Shown: piece after piece, positions 34,807-44,109 of the stretch
How positions within the stretch are numbered: position 1 is the stretch's first letter
Layout: each line of letters starts with the position of its first letter
DNA from: Blastochloris tepida
GTDB taxonomy: Bacteria > Pseudomonadota > Alphaproteobacteria > Rhizobiales > Xanthobacteraceae
Direction: 5' to 3'
Assembly (NCBI RefSeq): GCF_003966715.1
Contig: NZ_AP018907.1
Span: 50,001 to 114,000, forward strand
Length of the DNA stretch: 64,000 nt
Position numbers and translations under genes: made by a program
The notes under the pieces: generated by a model
The model's input: only the letters and a program-made list of their open reading frames with translations
Told to the model about the DNA's origin: nothing
The model's database searches: none

Positions 34807-36210
34807 ATGTCCGCATCATTCTGCCGGCCGCCCGCGGAGGCGGTCGAAGCCGTCGTCTCCGCCCTCGGCCAACGCTTCGGCGCCCGCTGCACCACGTCGC
34901 AGGCGGTGCGCGACCAGCACGCCCACACGCTGACCTGGGTGGCGCCGCAGCCGCCGGATGCGGTGGTGTTTCCGCATTCGACCGAGGAGGTGCAGGAGAT
35001 CGTGCGGCTGTGTGCCGCGCACCGCGTGCCGGTCATTCCCTACGGCACCGGCTCGTCGCTGGAAGGCCAGGTCAATGCGCCGTTCGGCGGCATCTCCATC
35101 GACACCCGCGAGATGAACCGCATCGTCGCGGTGCATGCCGAGGATCTCGACGTGGTGGTGGAACCCGGCGTCACCCGCTCGACGCTGAACAGCTATCTGC
35201 GCGACGCCGGCCTGTTCTTTCCGATCGATCCCGGCTTCGATGCCTCGTTCGGCGGCATGGCGGCGACGCGAGCCTCCGGCACCAATGCCGTGCGCTACGG
35301 CACGATGAAGGACAATGTGCTGGCGCTGAAGGCGGTGCTGGCCAATGGCGAGGTGATCACCACCGCCAGCCGCGCCAAGAAATCCTCAGCCGGCTACGAT
35401 CTCACCCGCCTCTTGGTCGGCTCCGAAGGCACGCTCGGCATCATCACCGAGCTGACGATCCGGCTGTCCGGAATCCCCGAGGCGATCTCGGCCGGCATCT
35501 GCCCGTTCCCGTCGATCGAGGCGGCGTGCGAGGCGACCATCGCCACCATCCAGAGCGGCATTCCGGTGGCGCGCATCGAGCTGCTCGACGAGGTCGCGGT
35601 CTCTGCCTCCAACCGCTACTCCAAGCTCGATCTGCCGGTCACGCCGATGCTGTTCCTGGAATTCCACGGCACCAAGGCGTGGGTGGCCGAGCAGGCGCAG
35701 CGCTTCGGCGAGATCGCCGCCGAGCTGGGCGGCGGCCCGTTCGACTGGGCGACCGAGCCCGAGCGCCGCTCCAAGCTGTGGCAGGCGCGCCATGACGCGT
35801 TCTGGGCGGCGCTGGCGCTGCGCCCCGGCTGTTCGGGCCTGTCGGGCGACGTCTGCGTGCCGATCTCGCGGCTCGCCGACTGCGCCGCCGAGACCAAGCG
35901 CGACGCGGCCGAGCTCGGCCTCACCGTGTCGATGGTCGGCCATGTCGGCGACGGCAACTTCCATGCGCTGGTGGTGATCGACAATGACGACGCCGACGAG
36001 GTGAAGCGCTGCAAGACGTTCCTGAAGCGCATGGTCGACCGGGCGATCGCCATGGAGGGCACCTGCACCGGCGAGCACGGCGTCGGCCAGGGCAAGATGG
36101 GCTATATCGGCGCCGAACTCGGCGACGGCGCGCTCGACGCCATGCGCGCGGTCAAGCGGGCGCTCGACCCGCACAACATCCTCAATCCAGGCAAGATCTT
36201 CGCGCTGTAG
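34807..36210 (+). CDS. FAD-linked D-2-hydroxyacid (D-lactate/glycolate) dehydrogenase
   Basis: A 467-residue oxidoreductase of the Dld/GlcD group, which oxidises D-lactate or related 2-hydroxy acids and passes electrons to quinone or cytochrome c. The PCMH FAD domain shows VVFPHSTEEVQEIVRLCA near 45, VIPYGTGSSLEGQV near 73, GGMAATRASGTNAVRYG near 145 and GYDLTRLLVGSEGTLGIITE near 195. The C-terminal cap carries VSMVGHVGDGNFHALV near 377 and TGEHGVGQGK near 420, which hold the metal and substrate residues. The last five codons are the first unit of a 15-bp tandem repeat. Confidence 0.88.
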   Translation: MSASFCRPPAEAVEAVVSALGQRFGARCTTSQAVRDQHAHTLTWVAPQPPDAVVFPHSTEEVQEIVRLCAAHRVPVIPYGTGSSLEGQVNAPFGGISIDTREMNRIVAVHAEDLDVVVEPGVTRSTLNSYLRDAGLFFPIDPGFDASFGGMAATRASGTNAVRYGTMKDNVLALKAVLANGEVITTASRAKKSSAGYDLTRLLVGSEGTLGIITELTIRLSGIPEAISAGICPFPSIEAACEATIATIQSGIPVARIELLDEVAVSASNRYSKLDLPVTPMLFLEFHGTKAWVAEQAQRFGEIAAELGGGPFDWATEPERRSKLWQARHDAFWAALALRPGCSGLSGDVCVPISRLADCAAETKRDAAELGLTVSMVGHVGDGNFHALVVIDNDDADEVKRCKTFLKRMVDRAIAMEGTCTGEHGVGQGKMGYIGAELGDGALDAMRAVKRALDPHNILNPGKIFAL

Positions 36211-36270
36211 ATCTTTGCGCTGCAGATCTTGGCGCTCCGAATCTTGGCGCTCCGAATCTTGGCGCAACAG
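36196..36270 (+). repeat. Five-copy 15-bp tandem repeat across a stop codon
   Basis: Units ATCTTCGCGCTGTAG, ATCTTTGCGCTGCAG, ATCTTGGCGCTCCGA (twice) and ATCTTGGCGCAACAG. The first unit is the C-terminal Ile-Phe-Ala-Leu-stop of the FAD oxidoreductase gene; the others continue in frame beyond the stop. The rest of the 36211-36606 gap holds no gene. Confidence 0.9.
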
Positions 36271-36461
36271 GATGTTGACGCTGTAGCCGGCAAACGATCC
36301 CGCCCTCGCAGCAGGCCGGGCGGTTTGGGCCGCCCGGGCCGCCTCCGGCCGTCCTTCGCGACCCCGGAAACCGCCATGGCGGCGATCCTTTGTTCGCCAA
36401 GGGCGATTTTCGGTGGCCGGAGTGCGGCTCGAAGGCTTGTGCGGCCGGAGCCCTATTCTTC

Positions 36462-36500
36462 ATTGTGACACGTCTGCGTGATATTCTTTGCGGTCACAAT
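36462..36500. promoter_or_regulatory. Inverted repeat ATTGTGAC-N23-GTCACAAT
   Basis: Perfect 8-base arms separated by 23 bases, located 106 bases before the AsmA-family start. A TATTCT hexamer lies between the arms. This geometry would suit a repressor or activator binding two half-sites, but no family is assigned. Confidence 0.4.
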
Positions 36501-36606
36501 TCTTGCGCGAGACCTGTTCTTGCGCGGAGGGTGGCTGTGCGGACCATCACCGTCGCAGCCGGTCCGACGGCCGACGCACCGGAAAATCCATCGCGCCGGA
36601 GTATCC

Positions 36607-39105
36607 ATGAAGTCGACGCTGCTCGGTCTCGCCATCGCCGCCGTGGTCACCGCGCTCGGCGCGCTGGCGGCGGCGTTCCTGATCGACTGGGGGGCGCAGC
36701 GCGCGCTGTTCGAGTCGCGGCTCGCCACGGCCTTCGGCGCGCGGGTCACCATCGCCGGGCCGATCGATGCCCAGCTTTTGCCGACGCCGCGCTTCGTGCT
36801 GCGCGAGGTCGCGATCGGCGGCGAGGGCCGGCGGCTCGATGCGGCCGAGGCGTTCGGCAGCCTCGAACTGTGGCCGCTGCTGCGCGGCGAGATCCAGGCG
36901 CGCGAGCTGGTGCTGGTCGAGCCCCGCATCGAGATCGATACCGAGGCGCTCGGATCGCCGGGGCTCGCCATTCCCATCGCCGCCCGCCGGCTGGTGGTGG
37001 AGGGCGGGGCGGTCGCGATCCGCGACCGCGCCGCCGGCCGCACGCTCGCCATCGACGATCTCGATGTCACCGGCGATTTGCGCGGGACCGAGGCGCTGGC
37101 GCGGCTGCAGGGTCGGGCGACCGTCGCCGGGGTCGGCGCCACGCTGCGGCTCATCGCCTCGGCCGCGCCGGACGGGGTGCGGCTGCGGTTCGCCGCCGAC
37201 GATCTCAGGCTGGACGGTCCGCGCGGGCGGCTGACCGGCCGGCTCGCCTGGGACAGCGCGGGCGCGCCCGGCGGCCTGCTCACCGCCGAGCTTGACGCAA
37301 CGTCGCTCGATCTCGATGCCCAGCCGGCGCTGGCCGATGCCGCCGGGTTCCTGCGGGCGCTGGCGCGCGGCGGCGAGGCGCGGCTGAACTTCGGCGCCGA
37401 TGCGCTGCGCTACGCCGATGCAACGGCGCGCCGCGTCGAAGCAAGGCTCGTCTACGGCGCCGCAACGCTGGCGATCGAGCGTCTCGGCGTCGCCGATTTC
37501 GGCGGGCTGACGGCGACGGCGCAGGGCCGGCTGGAGCGGCTCGACGGCGAGGTCGATGGCCGCATCCGGCTCGATCTCGCCGCCGACGGCACGGCCGGGC
37601 TCGAGGCGCTGGCGGCGGCCGCAGGCCTGCCACAGGCCTTCGCCCGGCGGCTGGTGCCGGCGCTGGTGCCGGCGCGGCTCACGGCCGATATCGTCGCCGG
37701 CAACCTGTTGGTGGAAGGCGATATTTCTCCCGAGGAGGCGGCCCGCACGCTGGCCCTCGGGCTGCGTGGAAGCACCGGTTTGGGTGCCGTCAATATGCGG
37801 GCCGGCGTGCCGCTCGACGCGCCGGAGACGGTGGTCGCCGCCGTGACGCTCTCGGGCGGCAGCGCCCGCACCTGGGCGTCGCTGGCCGGCCTCGATCTGC
37901 CCGCGGGCGACGCCCGGCTCGGCCTCAACTGGAACGGCCAGTCCGGCGGTGCCGGCGAGGTGGAGGCGCGCCTGTCGCTGCCGGCCTTCGAGGCCGACGC
38001 ACGCGGCCGGCTCGCCCTCCGCGACGGGCGGCTCGACCCCGATCTGGGACTCGCCATCGCCAAAGGCGATCTCGCCAAGCTCTTGCCGGCGCAGGCGGAT
38101 TCACCCCTGCCGGTGTTCGGCTCGCTGTGGCTGACGCGCGCCGGCGACACCCTGCGGGCCGAGGCGATCGACCTCCAGCTTGCCGGCACGCCGGTGAAGG
38201 GGGCGCTCGAGATCGGCGCGGGCGATCCGCTGCCGCTGGCCGGCGCGCTGGCGGCCGGGCGGATCGACCTGCCGCAGCTCCTGGCGGTGCTGGGCCGCGA
38301 CACGCTGCCCGTGGCGCTCGACCTGACACTGTCGACGCCGCAATTGATCCTGCCGCTGGGCTGGACGGTCGCCGATGCCAAGGGCACGCTCACCCATGCC
38401 GCGCCGCGCAGCGAACTCATTGTCAACGAAGGCAGATTTGCCGGCGGTCAGGCGCGGGGCCGGCTGGCGATGGCGACGGCGGAAGACGGCGTGAGCGCCG
38501 ATCTCGCCGTCTCGCTCAGCGGCGCCGACCTTGCGCTGCTGCCGGCTCAGGAGGGGGGCGCCAAGCCGGCCGGCCGGCTCGATGCCGAGATCGAAGCGGC
38601 CGGCACCGCCCGCACGCCCGCCGACCTTCCGGCCGCGTTCACCGGGCACGGCACGCTGAAGGTGGCGGCACTGTCGTGGCCGGGGCTGTCGCCCAACGCG
38701 CTGGCCGTCCTCGCCGGCCTTGCCGGCAAGACCGCGCCGTCCGAGAGCGCGGTGCGCGCCGCGGCCGAGGCCGCGCTGGCGGCGGGGCCGCTCGACCTGC
38801 CGCGCGTCGCGGCGACGCTCGCCCTTGCCGGCGGGCAGGTGCGCATCGGCGATGTGCAGGCGGAGACGGCGGAGGCCACGCTGCGCGGCTCGGCCGAGCT
38901 CGATCTCGGGGCGCGCAAGCTTCAGGCCCGGCTCGATATTTCGCCGCGCGCCACCGCTCTTCCCGGCTCGCCGGAACTCGCGGTGCGCTGGGCCGGGCCG
39001 TTCCTGGCGCCGCGCCGGGAGATCGACGTGTCCGCGGTGATGGCGGCCCTCGCGCGGGCCGCGGCCGAGCGCGCGCCCTCGGTCAGCCGGCGCGGCAATA
39101 GGTGA
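36607..39105 (+). CDS. AsmA-family envelope protein
   Basis: An 832-residue protein with one N-terminal membrane helix (LLGLAIAAVVTALGALAAAF, residues 4-23) and a long periplasmic part. The AsmA N-domain follows (GARVTIAGPIDAQLLPTPRF near 45, LWPLLRGEIQARELVLVEP near 90). Repeated beta-strand blocks fill the chain up to a C-terminal region with LSWPGLSPNALAVLAGLAGK near 695. AsmA-like proteins are linked to phospholipid transport and outer-membrane homeostasis. ATG at 36607 gives the membrane helix at the very start. Its last 23 bases overlap the convergent folA gene. Confidence 0.85.
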   Translation: MKSTLLGLAIAAVVTALGALAAAFLIDWGAQRALFESRLATAFGARVTIAGPIDAQLLPTPRFVLREVAIGGEGRRLDAAEAFGSLELWPLLRGEIQARELVLVEPRIEIDTEALGSPGLAIPIAARRLVVEGGAVAIRDRAAGRTLAIDDLDVTGDLRGTEALARLQGRATVAGVGATLRLIASAAPDGVRLRFAADDLRLDGPRGRLTGRLAWDSAGAPGGLLTAELDATSLDLDAQPALADAAGFLRALARGGEARLNFGADALRYADATARRVEARLVYGAATLAIERLGVADFGGLTATAQGRLERLDGEVDGRIRLDLAADGTAGLEALAAAAGLPQAFARRLVPALVPARLTADIVAGNLLVEGDISPEEAARTLALGLRGSTGLGAVNMRAGVPLDAPETVVAAVTLSGGSARTWASLAGLDLPAGDARLGLNWNGQSGGAGEVEARLSLPAFEADARGRLALRDGRLDPDLGLAIAKGDLAKLLPAQADSPLPVFGSLWLTRAGDTLRAEAIDLQLAGTPVKGALEIGAGDPLPLAGALAAGRIDLPQLLAVLGRDTLPVALDLTLSTPQLILPLGWTVADAKGTLTHAAPRSELIVNEGRFAGGQARGRLAMATAEDGVSADLAVSLSGADLALLPAQEGGAKPAGRLDAEIEAAGTARTPADLPAAFTGHGTLKVAALSWPGLSPNALAVLAGLAGKTAPSESAVRAAAEAALAAGPLDLPRVAATLALAGGQVRIGDVQAETAEATLRGSAELDLGARKLQARLDISPRATALPGSPELAVRWAGPFLAPRREIDVSAVMAALARAAAERAPSVSRRGNR

Positions 39106-39595
39106 CGAAGCTCATCGCCGCCTCGTCGGCCTCGCCTTGGACCGGGCCGACGCGCGCGGTCTCCCGCCACCGGCTGCGGTCGAACGGCGGAAAATGGACG
39201 TCGCCCTCCGGCCGCGCCGCCACCTCGGTCAGCACCAGCCGGTCGGCCAGCGGCAGCGCTTCGGCATAGAGTTCGCCGCCGCCCACCACCATGATCTCGC
39301 CGGTGCCGCGGCGCAGCGCCTCGCCCTCGGCCGCCCGCAGCGCCGCCGTCAGCGATGCCGCAGCCAGCACGCCGGGCGCGGCGAAGCCGCGGTCGCGGGT
39401 GACGACGATGGAAAGGCGCCCGGGCAGCGGCCGGCCGATGCTGGCATAGGTCTTGCGGCCCATAACCAGCGGCCGGCCCAGGGTGGTGGCCTTGAAATGC
39501 TTGAGGTCGCTGGGCAATCGCCACGGCAGGGCGGCGTTCCGGCCAATCACGCCGTTCTCGGCGACCGCCGCGACGATCACGATCGCCGCCGCCAT
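39083..39595 (-). CDS. folA: Dihydrofolate reductase
   Basis: Reduces dihydrofolate to tetrahydrofolate with NADPH, regenerating the cofactor spent by ThyA. The 170-residue enzyme shows AAVAENGVIGRNAALPWRLP near 9-28 with the catalytic acidic position in the PSDLKHFKATT stretch, VMGRKTYASIGRPLPGR near 45, and VVGGGELYAEALPLADRL near 100. ATG at 39595 lies 5 bases after the sspB stop, so sspB and folA share a transcript. thyA is nearby but on the other strand. The stop overlaps the convergent AsmA gene by 23 bases. Confidence 0.95.
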   Translation of the reverse strand: MAAAIVIVAAVAENGVIGRNAALPWRLPSDLKHFKATTLGRPLVMGRKTYASIGRPLPGRLSIVVTRDRGFAAPGVLAAASLTAALRAAEGEALRRGTGEIMVVGGGELYAEALPLADRLVLTEVAARPEGDVHFPPFDRSRWRETARVGPVQGEADEAAMSFVTYCRAG

Positions 39596-39599
39596 GCCG

Positions 39600-40187
39600 T
39601 CATTTCTTCCGGAAGGTGTCGAGCCGCACGATGGTGGCGCCGCCCTCGGGCTGGCTCTCGCCGGTGCCGGTATCCTGGCCGATGGGCGTCTCGCCCGCCT
39701 CATGCACGGCATGCACCTGCGGCGTGCCGGTCAACGGGACCGAGCCACGCGGCCTGCCCTCCTGGGCTTCAGTCGCCGGCTTCGGCTCGGCCTCGGCGCT
39801 CCCGGCCTCCGCATCGGCCGGTGCGGTCTCGTCGACCACCTCGAACTGCAGGCCGAACTGCACAGAGGGATCGAAGAACCCCTTGAGCGCGCTGAACGGC
39901 ACGAACAGCCGCTCGGGAATGCCGGCGAACGACAGACCCACCTCGAAGCCATAGTCCGAGACCGACAGGTCCCAGAACTGGTGCTGCAGGATGATGGTCA
40001 TCTCCTCCGGATAGCGCTCCAGGAGGCGCGGCGACAGCCGCACGCCCGGCGCCCGTGTGTCGAAGGCGATGTAGAAATGATGCTCGCCCGGCAGGCCGTC
40101 GCGCATCACGTCCTGCAGCACGCGGCGCACGACGCCGCGCAGCGCGTCCTGGGCGAGAAGATCGTAGCGGATATGGTCGACGGTCAT
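39600..40187 (-). CDS. sspB: SspB-family ClpXP adaptor
   Basis: The adaptor brings ssrA-tagged proteins to the ClpXP protease. The 195-residue protein has the alphaproteobacterial SspB core (DHIRYDLLAQDALRGVVRRV at 4-23, HHFYIAFDTRAPGVRLS, MTIILQHQFWDLSVSDYGF, VGLSFAGIPERLFVPFSAL). A disordered acidic linker (~120-165) and a C-terminal tail ending VRLDTFRKK follow, the latter being the likely ClpX-binding peptide. ATG at 40187 has no obvious ribosome-binding site. It lies about 75 bases after the tmRNA gene on the same strand, so the tag RNA and its adaptor are neighbours. Confidence 0.93.
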   Translation of the reverse strand: MTVDHIRYDLLAQDALRGVVRRVLQDVMRDGLPGEHHFYIAFDTRAPGVRLSPRLLERYPEEMTIILQHQFWDLSVSDYGFEVGLSFAGIPERLFVPFSALKGFFDPSVQFGLQFEVVDETAPADAEAGSAEAEPKPATEAQEGRPRGSVPLTGTPQVHAVHEAGETPIGQDTGTGESQPEGGATIVRLDTFRKK

Positions 40188-40261
40188 GCGTTGATCAAAT
40201 TTTTTACGCCCGTGCGGCGTCACGCCCAGTAGACTTCAGGGAGGCCACGCCGGGGGCGTGA

Positions 40262-40588
40262 GTGGAGGCTTCTGTTGCCAGGTGCCTCCGAACCCCGCCT
40301 AGTACGCGCAAGGCACTAGGACTTTGAGTGGTCTTTCAAACCGCGTCACGCGGCCTGAGCAACCGGCGCATAGTTGTCATTCGCAACTACACTAATGGCC
40401 CGATAACGGCGGAACCATGCCGAGCGAAAGCACATCCTTTACGCCCTCGTCGATCCTATTTCGCCCCCGCCGCAGCCGGCTCGCGCCGTCGCGCAACCGG
40501 CTGGGGTGGAGGCGCCGGGTACCGCCCCCGGGTCCGATGGGTTTATTCCGATAGCCATTTATCGCCATAGCCGGCTTGCGCCGGCCCG
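40262..40588 (-). ncRNA. ssrA: tmRNA, circularly permuted two-piece type (tag ANDNYAPVAQAA)
   Basis: Read on the minus strand. The acceptor piece (about 40588-40505) ends with a T-arm CCGGG-GGCGGTA-CCCGG, the acceptor strand CGCCTCC, A73 and CC; the final A of CCA is not encoded. A 36-base spacer with a CAGCCGG/CCGGCTG hairpin follows. The coding piece starts at 40468 with GGGGGCGAAATAGGATCGAC, like the conserved tmRNA 5' end. Its GGGGGCG pairs with CGCCTCC and gives the G3-U70 pair read by alanyl-tRNA synthetase. The resume codon GCG at 40384 opens the tag ANDNYAPVAQAA, stop TGA at 40348-40346. Pseudoknot stems follow to about 40264. Outer ends are approximate. Confidence 0.93.
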
Positions 40589-40720
40589 CTGAATATAGGG
40601 GTGGACGGCCGGCAAAGGAAGGGCGCAAGCGCGCTGCGTCGCACGTCGTCATCCACAGGGTGGCTGAAACCTCCGACATGGACGGGCTATAGAGAGCCGT
40701 CCGACACGCGAGCAGCCCCC

Positions 40721-41515
40721 ATGCGCCAGTATCTCGACCTGATGGCCCGCATCCTCGACCAGGGGGTGGAGAAGCGCGACCGCACCGGCACCGGCACGCG
40801 CTCGGTGTTCGGCCATCAGATGCGCTTCGACCTCGCCGACGGCTTTCCGCTGGTCACCACCAAGAAGCTGCATCTGAGATCGATCATCGTCGAACTGCTG
40901 TGGTTCCTGCGCGGCGACACCAACATCCGCTTCCTGCACGATCATGGCGTCACGATCTGGGACGAGTGGGCCAATGCCGAGGGCGAACTCGGTCCAGTCT
41001 ATGGCCGGCAGTGGCGCTCGTGGCCGGCCGGCGACGGGCGCACCGTCGACCAGATCGCCGATCTCCTCGACCAATTGCGCCGCAATCCCGATTCGCGCCG
41101 GCTGATCGTCACCGCCTGGAATCCGGCGGAGGTGCCGGACATGGCGCTGCCGCCCTGCCACTGCCTATTCCAATTCTATGTCGCGGAGGGGCGGCTGTCC
41201 TGCCAACTCTACCAGCGCTCGGCCGACGTGTTTCTCGGCGTGCCGTTCAACATCGCCTCCTACGCGCTGCTCACCCACATGGTGGCGCAGGTGGCGGGGC
41301 TTGAGCCGGGCGAATTCATCCACACCTTCGGCGACGCCCACCTCTATCTCAACCATCTCGATCAGGCGCGACTGCAGCTTTCCCGCTCGCCGCGGCCGCT
41401 GCCGGCGCTGCGGCTGAACCCGGCGGTGCGCGACCTCTTCGCCTTCCGCCTCGAGGACGTCGCCGTCGAGGGCTACGATCCCCACCCGCACATCAAGGCT
41501 GTTGTGGCGGTGTGA
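40721..41515 (+). CDS. thyA: Thymidylate synthase
   Basis: Methylates dUMP to dTMP using methylene-tetrahydrofolate, yielding dihydrofolate for FolA. The 264-residue protein matches the E. coli length. It has [18 protein letters not shown] near 20-37, [23 protein letters not shown] near 92, the catalytic Cys in [15 protein letters not shown] near 146, and [20 protein letters not shown] near 165-184. ATG at 40721 is clear. It is divergent from ssrA-sspB-folA. Confidence 0.96.
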   Translation: MRQYLDLMARILDQGVEKRDRTGTGTRSVFGHQMRFDLADGFPLVTTKKLHLRSIIVELLWFLRGDTNIRFLHDHGVTIWDEWANAEGELGPVYGRQWRSWPAGDGRTVDQIADLLDQLRRNPDSRRLIVTAWNPAEVPDMALPPCHCLFQFYVAEGRLSCQLYQRSADVFLGVPFNIASYALLTHMVAQVAGLEPGEFIHTFGDAHLYLNHLDQARLQLSRSPRPLPALRLNPAVRDLFAFRLEDVAVEGYDPHPHIKAVVAV

Positions 41516-41570
41516 GACGGACGCCGGAAGACGACGGCGGGACCAAAGCGGAGGAAGTCGGGTCGACAGT

Positions 41571-41809
41571 CGTCGTCCCGGCCAAGCGGCGGGATGCTCA
41601 GCATCCGCCGCGCGAGCCGGGACGTTTTCAAGAAGAGATCCATTTTTCGGATGACGACCCCGGGTCTCGGCTCCGCCTCGCCCGGGGTGACGCGGAAAGA
41701 GTCGTCGTCCCGGCCAAGCGAAGCGCGAGCCGGGACCGTTTTCAGGAATGGGACTTCTTCTGCATGACGATCCCGGATCTCACGGCTTGGCCGTTCGCCC
41801 GGGACGACG
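41571..41809. repeat. Two more units of CGTCCCGG-type inverted repeat
   Basis: Units at about 41571-41694 and 41701-41809, starting CGTCGTCCCGGCCAAGCG and ending CCCGGG(G/A)(T/C)GACG. They fill the 318-base gap between convergent thyA and fumC, and their stems may serve as transcription ends. Confidence 0.75.
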
Positions 41810-41833
41810 AGCGGATTTCCCGTTTAAGCCAGG

Positions 41834-43234
41834 TCACTCCGGCGCGATCATCTTTTCCGGCCGGACGATGGCGTCGAACTCGGCGTCGGTGACATAGCCG
41901 CCGCCCACCGCCTCCTGGCGCAGCGTGGTGCCGTTCTTGTGCGCGGTCTTGGCGATCTTTGCGGCGTTGTCGTAGCCGATCTTCGGCGCCAGCGCGGTGA
42001 CCAGCATCAGCGAGCGGTCGAGCGCCGCCTTGATGTTGTCCTCGCGGGCCTGGATGCCGACCACGCAATTGTCGGTGAAGCTCACCGCCGCATCCGCCAT
42101 CAGCCGGACCGACTGCAGGAGGTTGTAGGCCATCACCGGATTGTAGACGTTGAGCTCGAAGTGGCCCTGGCTGCCGGCGAAGGTGATGGAGGCCTGATTG
42201 CCGAAGATGTGGGCGCACACCATGGTCATCGCCTCGCACTGGGTCGGGTTGACCTTGCCGGGCATGATCGACGAGCCGGGTTCGTTCTCCGGCAGCGACA
42301 GTTCGCCGAGGCCCGAGCGCGGGCCGGAGCCGAGAAGCCGGATGTCGTTGGCGATCTTGAACAGCGAGGCCGCCACCGTGTTGATGGCGCCGTGGGTGAA
42401 CACCATGGCGTCGTGCGCGGCCAACGCCTCGAACTTGTTGGGCGCCGAGGTGAAGGGCAGGCCGGTGATGGCGGCAATGCGCTCGGCCACCTTCTCGGCG
42501 AAGCCCTTCGGTGCATTCAGCCCGGTGCCGACCGCGGTGCCGCCCTGGGCAAGCTGCATCAGTCCCGGCAGGGTCATCTCGATGCGGGCGATGCCGTTCT
42601 CGACCTGCTGGGCGTAGCCCGAGAACTCCTGGCCGAGCGTGAGGGGCGTCGCATCCTGGGTGTGGGTGCGGCCGATCTTGATGATGTGGGCGAACGCCTT
42701 GGCCTTTTCGTCGAGGGCGGCGTGCAGGTGGCGCAGCGCCGGCAGCAGGCGGCGGACGATCTCCTCGGCGCCGGCGATGTGCATCGCCGTCGGATAGGTG
42801 TCGTTCGACGACTGGCTCATATTGACGTGGTCGTTGGGATGCACCGGCGTCTTCGAGCCCATCACCCCGCCCAGCATCTCGATGGCGCGGTTCGAGATCA
42901 CCTCATTGGCGTTCATGTTGGACTGGGTGCCCGAGCCGGTCTGCCACACCACCAGCGGGAAGTGGTCGTCCAGCCGGCCGTCGATCACCTCCTGGGCGGC
43001 GGTGACGATGGCGTCGGCGAGCTTGGGGTCGAGCCTGCCGAGGTCGCGATTGGTCTCGGCGGCGGCGCGCTTGACGATGCCGAGCGCGCGCACCACCGGC
43101 AGCGGCTGACGCTCCCAGCCGATCTTGAAATTGCCGAGCGAGCGCTGGGTCTGGGCGCCCCAGTAGCGGTCGGCCGGAACCTCGATCGGGCCAAACGTGT
43201 CGGTTTCGGTGCGGGTCTGAGGGCGCGTCGTCAT
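41834..43234 (-). CDS. fumC: Fumarate hydratase class II
   Basis: Iron-independent TCA-cycle enzyme that hydrates fumarate to L-malate as a homotetramer. The 466-residue protein has [15 protein letters not shown] near 26, [20 protein letters not shown] near 95, [20 protein letters not shown] near 127, [19 protein letters not shown] near 177 and the flexible loop [19 protein letters not shown] near 315. All fumarase/aspartase superfamily signatures are present. ATG at 43234 is the natural start. Confidence 0.97.
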   Translation of the reverse strand: MTTRPQTRTETDTFGPIEVPADRYWGAQTQRSLGNFKIGWERQPLPVVRALGIVKRAAAETNRDLGRLDPKLADAIVTAAQEVIDGRLDDHFPLVVWQTGSGTQSNMNANEVISNRAIEMLGGVMGSKTPVHPNDHVNMSQSSNDTYPTAMHIAGAEEIVRRLLPALRHLHAALDEKAKAFAHIIKIGRTHTQDATPLTLGQEFSGYAQQVENGIARIEMTLPGLMQLAQGGTAVGTGLNAPKGFAEKVAERIAAITGLPFTSAPNKFEALAAHDAMVFTHGAINTVAASLFKIANDIRLLGSGPRSGLGELSLPENEPGSSIMPGKVNPTQCEAMTMVCAHIFGNQASITFAGSQGHFELNVYNPVMAYNLLQSVRLMADAAVSFTDNCVVGIQAREDNIKAALDRSLMLVTALAPKIGYDNAAKIAKTAHKNGTTLRQEAVGGGYVTDAEFDAIVRPEKMIAPE

Positions 43235-43925
43235 GTCGGGAACGGTCCGTTGGTCTGAGGCGGGAAGCGGACGACCGCGGTGCGGTTGCGGCTCCCCAGG
43301 TCGCCGCGAAGGCGCGGTGGTGACACCGGGCTTCTCGGCGCGCGGAAGGCGAAGCGCCGGCGCGCAGGCGAGCCGGCATCCGTGAAAGGCGGAGCGCTCA
43401 TATCACACAGGCTGCGTGCCACACAGGCTTGCCGATACGGCGCGGCACCCGTCCGCTCGAGGTTCGGCCGAAGGGTGTTGCCCGGGAACGGCTTTTCGGC
43501 CTGGGGAGAAGGCTTGGCCGCGCCGTCTCGCCGCAGTCCGTTTCGCGCGGTTTTCGGTCAGAAATGGAAATGGCCGGTGCGAATCTGCCGCACCGGAAGT
43601 CGGGCTGGGAATCCGCGTGCGATACCTGGGAATTGGGTCCGTGGCGAAGGATATTCGATATTGCGAAATGATTGTATGGCTGCGCTTTTCGCATCAGCGG
43701 TATTCTGCTGGAGAGTCTTCCGGAAAGTGCTGGCTTGGAATACATCAATATCGTTCAGCGCTTAACCTTGGCGGAGCGGAGGGGGGAAGAGCGGGTGACG
43801 GAACTTTACCTTGACGCGCAGAATCGGTATAAATTCACAACATCCAGGATGTGCATCGCTTCGGCCTGCATTCGTCTTGCCGCAGGCGCATCCGACTTGG
43901 CAGTGGGGCACCGGGCCTGTCGTCC
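43235..43925. other. 691-base gap with one promoter-like pair
   Basis: No credible gene in either direction; short open frames have no matching composition. The first part is GC-rich. The second half (43560-43850) is richer in A/T. TTTACC (43805-43810) and TATAAA (43828-43833) are 17 bases apart and could be the promoter of the DUF4169/RHH pair. Confidence 0.4.
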
Positions 43926-44108
43926 ATGACTGAGGTGATCAACCTGCGGCAGGCGCGCAAGAACAAGGCGCGCGCTGCAGCCGGGGAGGCTGCTGCCGAA
44001 AACAGGCTGCGCCACGGCCGAACCAAGGCCGAACGAGAGACTGAGGAGGCGCGGCGGACCAAGGCCGCCCGCGTTCTCGATGCGCACAAGCGTGAAAAGG
44101 GCGAATGA
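43926..44108 (+). CDS. DUF4169 family small protein
   Basis: A 60-residue, highly charged protein beginning MTEVINLRQARKNKARA, rich in Lys, Arg, Glu and Ala and probably one long helix. The opening pattern is the hallmark of DUF4169, found mainly in Hyphomicrobiales. Function unknown. It ends one base before the RHH gene, so both are co-translated. The chosen ATG at 43926 is the first in frame with the conserved N-terminus. Confidence 0.8.
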   Translation: MTEVINLRQARKNKARAAAGEAAAENRLRHGRTKAERETEEARRTKAARVLDAHKREKGE

Positions 44109-44109
44109 A

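Noticed and set aside
40194..40216. T-run next to ACGCC...GGCGT hairpin near the sspB start as a terminator for ssrA
   Set aside because: On the ssrA strand the run reads as A, so it cannot act as an intrinsic terminator for that transcript.
40392..40679. A 95-codon minus-strand frame between sspB and thyA
   Set aside because: The region is fully explained by the permuted tmRNA gene; the frame crosses the acceptor and coding pieces.
43672..43929. An 85-codon frame before the DUF4169 gene
   Set aside because: No ribosome-binding site, no recognisable family, and it runs into the better-supported DUF4169 start in another frame.
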